53,286 nucleotides of DNA, from assembly GCA_900550035.1 (NCBI GenBank), contig URQS01000019.1:1-53286 (forward strand). The letters run 5' to 3'. The DNA comes from an uncultured Prevotella sp. (lineage in GTDB: Bacteria; Bacteroidota; Bacteroidia; Bacteroidales; Bacteroidaceae). Shown here in pieces: positions 48,471 to 53,286 of the stretch; the stretch's first letter is position 1, and each line of letters begins with the position of its first letter. The notes below the pieces were generated by a model. It saw nothing but the letters and a program-made list of their open reading frames with translations, was not told where the DNA came from and did no database searches. Made by a program: the position numbers and the translations under genes.

Positions 48471-51167
48471 ATGATTGGACAACAGCTGAAACTATATCCG
48501 TACGTTTTAGCAGCGGCAGGACTGTCGCTGTTTGTCACAACTCCGATAGCAGCACAGGTGCAGGAACTGCGTGTGCAGCGCGATACAATCCCAACTTATC
48601 TGAAGATTCAGAACAAAGGTATCATTAACAATGCCCTTGATGTGTTGAACGGCAATGCTGCCGGTGTCAATGTCACGTCCAACGGCATGGACCGCATGGC
48701 TCAGCTGTCGTCAGTAAGAGTGCGTGGTACCACATCTATCGTTGGAGGCAACGACCCGCTTGTCATCATCGACGGCGTGACGAGCGACATTGCCACACTG
48801 TCGACTATCTATCCTGCCGACATTGAGAGTTTCTCGGTGCTGAAGAATGCTTCCGAGACAGCTCTGTATGGTTCGCGTGGCGCTTCGGGCGTGATAGAGG
48901 TGAAGACCAAGAAGGGTACGGGCAAGGGATTCCAGATTTCGTATGAGACTAATATAGGTATTGAGTCGATGTCGAAGAAACTCAATATGCTGTCGGCTGA
49001 CGAATATCTCGCCACTGCCAAACGGCTCGGTGTGCATGCCAACAATGGCGGATTCAACAACAACTTCTATGATGTCATCACCCGAACAGGATTTGTACAG
49101 AACCATTATCTGGCGTTCAGCGGCGGCTCGGAGCAGTCCAACTATCGTGCTTCGTTTGGATATATCGACCACAATACCATCATCAAGGATAAGGACTACA
49201 ACAATTTCGTGGCAAAGATTGATGTCACGCAACATGCCTTCGACAATCGTCTGACGGGCGACTTCGGTGTGTTCGGTTCTACATACAAGAACAATGACAT
49301 ATTCGAACCGCAGATGCTTTTCTATTCAGCAGCATGCCAGAACCCTACATATCCTGCCGGACGCGATGCCAATGGCAACTGGACCAAGAACGGTTCGGCT
49401 TATCGCATCAATCCTCCCGGTGCCGTTCTTGCCGAACGAAGCGACCAGAAGGAGATGTACTTCAATACACACATGCGCCTGGTGTACAATCTTGCGCCAT
49501 CGCTCAAGTTGTCGGCATTCGGCAGCTATTCCTATTCGTCAAACGAGAACTCCGAGTTTTGCCCTACATGGGTGTGGGCGCAGGGCAATGTCTATCGTGG
49601 TGAGTTCAAGAAGCAGGAGTATCTTGGCAACGTATCGCTCGACTATGCGCATACGTGGGGAGCACACGCTCTTTCTGCCGGACTGTCTACCGAGTATCAC
49701 TATCTGGAACGTACGGCATTCTGGAGTCGCGCCAAAGGCATAACAACCAATGGTTTCGGCTACGACAATATTGGTGCTACGTCGTCGCGCCCTTATGGCG
49801 CTACGGGCAGCACATACGAAGATCAGTCGTTGGCATCAGTTATGGCCAACGCTTCATATACATTATATAATAAGTATAAGCTGACGCTTACCATGCGTGG
49901 CGACGGTTCGTCGATGGTGGGCGACGACCATACTTGGGGATTCTTCCCTTCGGTATCGGCAGAATGGGATGTCAAGAAGGAAGGCTTCTTGCGTGATTTT
50001 AATGGCATCAACACATTGAAGCTGCGAGCCGGTTACGGACGCTCGGGCAATCTCGGTGGAATCTCTGCCTACACCACAATGAACAATGTACAGCAGACGG
50101 GCATCGTTCCGGTGAATAATACTCCAACGGTGACGCTCGGCACAATACGCAACAACAACCCCGACCTGATGTGGGAGACAAAGTCGACATTCAATATCGG
50201 TGGAGAGATAGGATTGTGGCACAACCGACTGATGCTTACTGCTGAGTATTACTACTCTAAGACTTCCGACATGCTCTACTCGTACGATGTGCCGGTGCCG
50301 CCGTTCGCTTACGACAAGTTGTTGGCAAATATAGGTTCGATGTCCAATCAGGGTCTTGAAATAGGTTTCTCTATAGCACCGGTTCAGACTAAGGACGTTG
50401 ACCTGAACATAAGTATGAATCTCTCGTTGCAGAAGAACAAGCTGCTGTCGCTTTCGGGCAACTATAATGGTATGAACATGTCGGCTGCCAAGATCACTGC
50501 TATAGGCTCTATAGACGGAGCCGGTCAGAACGGTGGCGACAACAATCATGTGCTCTATCAGATTGTGGGTCAACCATTGGGCGTATTCTATCTGCCACAC
50601 TGCACAGGACTTTACAAGGACAAGCAAGGCACTATGAAGTATAAGATTGAAGACCTCGACAACAACGGCACGATTGACTTCGGCGATGGTGGCGACCGAC
50701 GCATTTGCGGACAGGCTACACCTAAGGCTACGCTGGGTTCGAACATCTCGCTGCGCTATAAGGACTTCTATATGTCGCTGCAAATGAACGGAGCCTTCGG
50801 ACACAAAATATTTAATGGTACGGCTCTGGCATACAACAATATGTCGTCGTTCCCTATATACAACGTGCTGAAGGGTGCGCCCGAACGTAACATTGTCGAC
50901 CAGAATGTGTCGGATTATTGGCTGGAACGTGGCGACTATCTCAACTTCGAGTATCTCACCATAGGCTACAACGTTCCGCTGAAGAGTCGCGTTGTGCGCT
51001 CGCTGCGTGTATCGTGCAGCGTCAACAATCTTGCAACTATCACTTCCTACAGCGGACTCACACCAATGATCAACTCCTATGTTGTCAACTCGTCAATGGG
51101 TATTGACGACAAACGTTGTTATCCTACATATCGTACGTATTCTGTAGGTGTTAGCGTGCAGTTCTAA
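48471..51167 (+). CDS. SusC/RagA-type TonB-linked receptor
   Basis: An 898-aa protein with a signal peptide (about 1-28). The usual carboxypeptidase-like N-terminal domain is absent, so mature protein begins near the TonB box/plug. The plug (about 45-150) carries LSSVRVRGTTSIVGGNDPLV, IDGV and ALYGSRGASGVIEVKTKKG, the SusC signature. A 22-strand barrel follows, ending VGVSVQF. It transports oligosaccharides bound by its lipoprotein partner encoded 22 nt downstream. The shortened N-terminus is within the variation seen in this family. Confidence 0.92.
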   Translation: MIGQQLKLYPYVLAAAGLSLFVTTPIAAQVQELRVQRDTIPTYLKIQNKGIINNALDVLNGNAAGVNVTSNGMDRMAQLSSVRVRGTTSIVGGNDPLVIIDGVTSDIATLSTIYPADIESFSVLKNASETALYGSRGASGVIEVKTKKGTGKGFQISYETNIGIESMSKKLNMLSADEYLATAKRLGVHANNGGFNNNFYDVITRTGFVQNHYLAFSGGSEQSNYRASFGYIDHNTIIKDKDYNNFVAKIDVTQHAFDNRLTGDFGVFGSTYKNNDIFEPQMLFYSAACQNPTYPAGRDANGNWTKNGSAYRINPPGAVLAERSDQKEMYFNTHMRLVYNLAPSLKLSAFGSYSYSSNENSEFCPTWVWAQGNVYRGEFKKQEYLGNVSLDYAHTWGAHALSAGLSTEYHYLERTAFWSRAKGITTNGFGYDNIGATSSRPYGATGSTYEDQSLASVMANASYTLYNKYKLTLTMRGDGSSMVGDDHTWGFFPSVSAEWDVKKEGFLRDFNGINTLKLRAGYGRSGNLGGISAYTTMNNVQQTGIVPVNNTPTVTLGTIRNNNPDLMWETKSTFNIGGEIGLWHNRLMLTAEYYYSKTSDMLYSYDVPVPPFAYDKLLANIGSMSNQGLEIGFSIAPVQTKDVDLNISMNLSLQKNKLLSLSGNYNGMNMSAAKITAIGSIDGAGQNGGDNNHVLYQIVGQPLGVFYLPHCTGLYKDKQGTMKYKIEDLDNNGTIDFGDGGDRRICGQATPKATLGSNISLRYKDFYMSLQMNGAFGHKIFNGTALAYNNMSSFPIYNVLKGAPERNIVDQNVSDYWLERGDYLNFEYLTIGYNVPLKSRVVRSLRVSCSVNNLATITSYSGLTPMINSYVVNSSMGIDDKRCYPTYRTYSVGVSVQF

Positions 51168-51189
51168 ACTTATAAAAGTATTCAAGACT

Positions 51190-52806
51190 ATGAACAAGAA
51201 AATATTCGCATTGCCTTTGCTCGCCATCTCGCTTTCGTTTACGAGTTGTCTTGATGAGACTCCAAAGGATCAGATACCCGAGTCGGAGATTTACGATTCT
51301 GCAAACAGTCTGTATGTCAATGCAGTCGCCTCGCTCTACAACTATATCGGTGCGCACGAGGAAGGCGAGGGATTGCAGGGCACATGTCGGGGAATATACG
51401 ACTACAATACACTCACTACTGATGAGGCTATCATCCCTATTCGTGGTGGCAACTGGTATGACGGTGGTCTGTGGAAGAACATGTACGACCATACATGGAC
51501 AGCTACTGACACCGACCTGTATAACGTGTGGAAATATCTCTATAAGGTTATAGTACTTTCAACGAAGTCGCTTGAGACTATCGACCAGCATAAATCTCTG
51601 CTCAACGACAAGCAACGTGATGAGTATAAGGCTGAGGTACGTGCCGTTCGTGCCATGTTCTATTATTATGCTATGGATATGTTCGGACGCATTCCGGTTC
51701 TGGAGTCGTCAGCACAGAAGACGGCCGATATACGGCAGAGCAATCGCAGCGATGTATTCAAGTATATCGTGAATGAACTTCAGACTGTTGCACCGCTCTT
51801 GCCAAATGAGCACAGCAATTTGCAGGGCAACTATTACGGTAGGGTAACACGCCCCGTAGCTTGGTTTCTGCTTGCCAAACTTGCCCTCAACGCAGAGGTC
51901 TATACCGACGACAATTGGACTGATTCGTACCGTCCTGATGGCAAGACGATAATGATTGATGTAGACGGCACGCAGAAGAACGCTTGGCTCACATGTATTC
52001 ATTATTGCAACCTGATTGCTTCAGCCGGATATTCACTCGAAAGCGACTATACAAAGAACTTTGCCGTACATAATGAGAATTCCAATGAGAATATCTTCAC
52101 CATTCCGTTGGACAAGATGCTTTATCTTAACGAGTTTCATTATCTCTTTCGTTCACGCCACTACGCTCATGGCGGAGCTTACGGTGGAGCATCGGAGAAC
52201 GGTACTTGCGCCACACTTCATACAATGGCGGTATATGGCTACAACACATCATCGCCTGACGCACGTCTTGACATGAATTTCTACACGGGCAAGGTTGAGG
52301 TTGATGGCAGCTACGTAACGCTTGATGATGGCAATCAGCTCGAATACAAGCCACTTGACGTCGAACAGAATCTCACGGCAAGTCAGTATATCGAGACTGC
52401 CGGTGCACGTATGAAGAAGTATGAGGTAGACCGCACGGCATATTCCGACGGTCGTATGCCCGATAATGACATCGTGCTCTATCGCTATGCCGACGTAATG
52501 CTCATGAAGGCAGAAGCCAAAGTGAGGAATGGAGAATCGGGCTATGACGAGTTGAATGCAGTGCGCAATCGTGTTGGAATGCCTTCGCTTCCTGCCACAC
52601 TTGACAACATACTCAATGAGCGTCTGTTGGAACTTGTTTGGGAAGGTTGGCGCCGTCAGGACATGATACGCTTCGGCATCTACAACAAACAGTATGACAT
52701 ACACATTCCATCCGAAGCCGACAAGAAGGGCTATACAACTGTGTTCCCAATTCCAGGTAAGGCTCGTGAACTGAATCCTAACCTCGAACAGAATCCGGGT
52801 TATTGA
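51190..52806 (+). CDS. SusD/RagB-type glycan-binding lipoprotein
   Basis: A 538-aa protein from ATG 51190 (MNKKIFALPLLAISLSFTSC). The lipobox Cys is at about 20, after which an acidic stretch suggests surface export. The N-terminal TPR-like helical domain (RAMFYYYAMDMFGRIPVLES, about 157-176) and the C-terminal SusD domain (ADVMLMKAEAKVRNG, ELVWEGWRRQDMIRFG) are intact. It is the lid of the SusC-like transporter and selects the glycan. The upstream in-frame starts overlap the SusC gene end and are unlikely. Confidence 0.92.
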   Translation: MNKKIFALPLLAISLSFTSCLDETPKDQIPESEIYDSANSLYVNAVASLYNYIGAHEEGEGLQGTCRGIYDYNTLTTDEAIIPIRGGNWYDGGLWKNMYDHTWTATDTDLYNVWKYLYKVIVLSTKSLETIDQHKSLLNDKQRDEYKAEVRAVRAMFYYYAMDMFGRIPVLESSAQKTADIRQSNRSDVFKYIVNELQTVAPLLPNEHSNLQGNYYGRVTRPVAWFLLAKLALNAEVYTDDNWTDSYRPDGKTIMIDVDGTQKNAWLTCIHYCNLIASAGYSLESDYTKNFAVHNENSNENIFTIPLDKMLYLNEFHYLFRSRHYAHGGAYGGASENGTCATLHTMAVYGYNTSSPDARLDMNFYTGKVEVDGSYVTLDDGNQLEYKPLDVEQNLTASQYIETAGARMKKYEVDRTAYSDGRMPDNDIVLYRYADVMLMKAEAKVRNGESGYDELNAVRNRVGMPSLPATLDNILNERLLELVWEGWRRQDMIRFGIYNKQYDIHIPSEADKKGYTTVFPIPGKARELNPNLEQNPGY

Positions 52807-53018
52807 TACGCTGCCTTATTTTAACGATTGAAAACAAATAATGTAGAAATACGAAAATGTAATCAAAAAAATACCTTTTAATAGGTATGGTGTGATTCTT
52901 TTTTTGTAATTTTGTAATCGTTAATGGGTAAGGTGAGTACACCTTATTTATATATAAGGTATAAACCACTCAATACAGCGAAGATTTTTCATTAATAATT
53001 TATTTTATTATACCGATT
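52807..53018 (+). promoter_or_regulatory. Leader of the NifU-like gene
   Basis: A -7 box TAATTTTG at 52907-52914 gives a leader of about 100 nt with a hairpin AAGGTG/CACCTT (52930-52935 with 52940-52945). A small ATACCT/AGGTAT stem (52871-52888) lies upstream of it. They may regulate the Fe-S gene. No other gene is visible in this gap. Confidence 0.45.
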
Positions 53019-53286
53019 ATGATTTATTCAAAAGAAGTAGACAACATGTGCGTTGTCGCAAAGGGTCCTAACCACGGACCGGCTCCAATTCCTGAAGAGG
53101 GAAAATGGATTTATGCCAAGGAGATTAAGGATATTTCTGGTTATACTCACGGTGTGGGTTGGTGTGCTCCTCAGCAGGGTGCTTGCAAGCTGTCTTTGAA
53201 CGTAAAGGACGGCGTTATCCAGGAGGCTCTTGTTGAGACTATCGGTTGCACCGGTATGACTCACTCAGCAGCTATGGCTTCTGAGA
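53019..53286 (+). CDS. NifU-like Fe-S scaffold protein (partial, cut by window end)
   Basis: The first 89 codons, ATG 53019, encode MIYSKEVDNMCVVAKGPNHG and continue to ETIGCTGMTHSAAMASE. The Cys residues in VGWCAPQQGACK and IGCTGMTHS fit the metal-binding pattern of NifU/IscU-like scaffolds as found in Bacteroidota, where the gene is usually followed by a partner with a GGGtGRT motif. It would assemble Fe-S clusters for other proteins. The rest lies beyond the window. Confidence 0.8.
   Translation, partial: MIYSKEVDNMCVVAKGPNHGPAPIPEEGKWIYAKEIKDISGYTHGVGWCAPQQGACKLSLNVKDGVIQEALVETIGCTGMTHSAAMASE

Overview
The window reads as chromosomal DNA of a member of the Bacteroidota, most likely Prevotellaceae (Prevotella/Segatella type). 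The evidence is the SusC/SusD pair, the DUF6377-type regulator next to an outer-membrane receptor, the Bacteroidota-style promoters (TTTG, about 20 nt, TAnnTTTG) in front of many genes, and A-rich rather than strong Shine-Dalgarno start regions. No rRNA, tRNA, CRISPR array, insertion sequence or reverse transcriptase was recognised.

Region 1 (about 1-19,200) is a mobile, phage-derived element read almost entirely leftward. From right to left it holds a rightward phage-type repressor, a divergent early operon (small HTH protein, LuxR-type regulator, Cys-rich 41-aa protein, unknown protein), a primase-helicase with a palindrome inside its promoter, a TTTGTGACA iteron array (probable origin), two unknown proteins, a ClpP-type prohead protease fused to a scaffold-like tail, a probable major capsid protein, a probable structural protein, a PLD-like protein, an HTH protein, a probable small terminase subunit and the large terminase. 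ComF-type phosphoribosyltransferase and RadC genes follow, then a row of small cargo units (probable non-coding RNA, hicAB, two small proteins, a membrane protein with a PUA-like look), most with their own promoter and terminator. I see no portal, tail, lysis or integrase gene. This may be a capsid-encoding satellite that borrows tails, or a prophage continuing beyond the left edge.

Region 2 (19,800-25,440) is a small regulated export or uptake locus: a membrane TPR/HTH regulator, a TonB-dependent-receptor-like barrel with a reduced N-terminus, and an esterase. The receptor promoter carries three copies of TACGGTAT.

Region 3 (25,700-36,600) is an A+T-rich accessory island. It has two WYL regulators, three members of one unrecognised protein family arranged around a DNPH1/Rcl-like nucleotide N-hydrolase, a divergent operon with a PLD nuclease (frameshifted) and a metallophosphoesterase behind a 58-nt dyad, a PD-(D/E)XK protein, and a decayed AAA+ ATPase. 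It looks like defence or nucleic-acid-conflict DNA and holds the best candidates for an undescribed system.

Region 4 (37,000-53,286) is ordinary chromosome: a probable sRNA, citrate synthase (gltA), glutamate dehydrogenase (gdhA), a PIF1-like helicase, and a glycan locus (HAD phosphatase, SGNH esterase, YhcH-family protein, GH20 hexosaminidase, flippase, SusC/SusD). It ends in the first part of a NifU-like Fe-S scaffold gene. The GH20, YhcH and SusCD genes together suggest use of amino-sugar-containing glycans.
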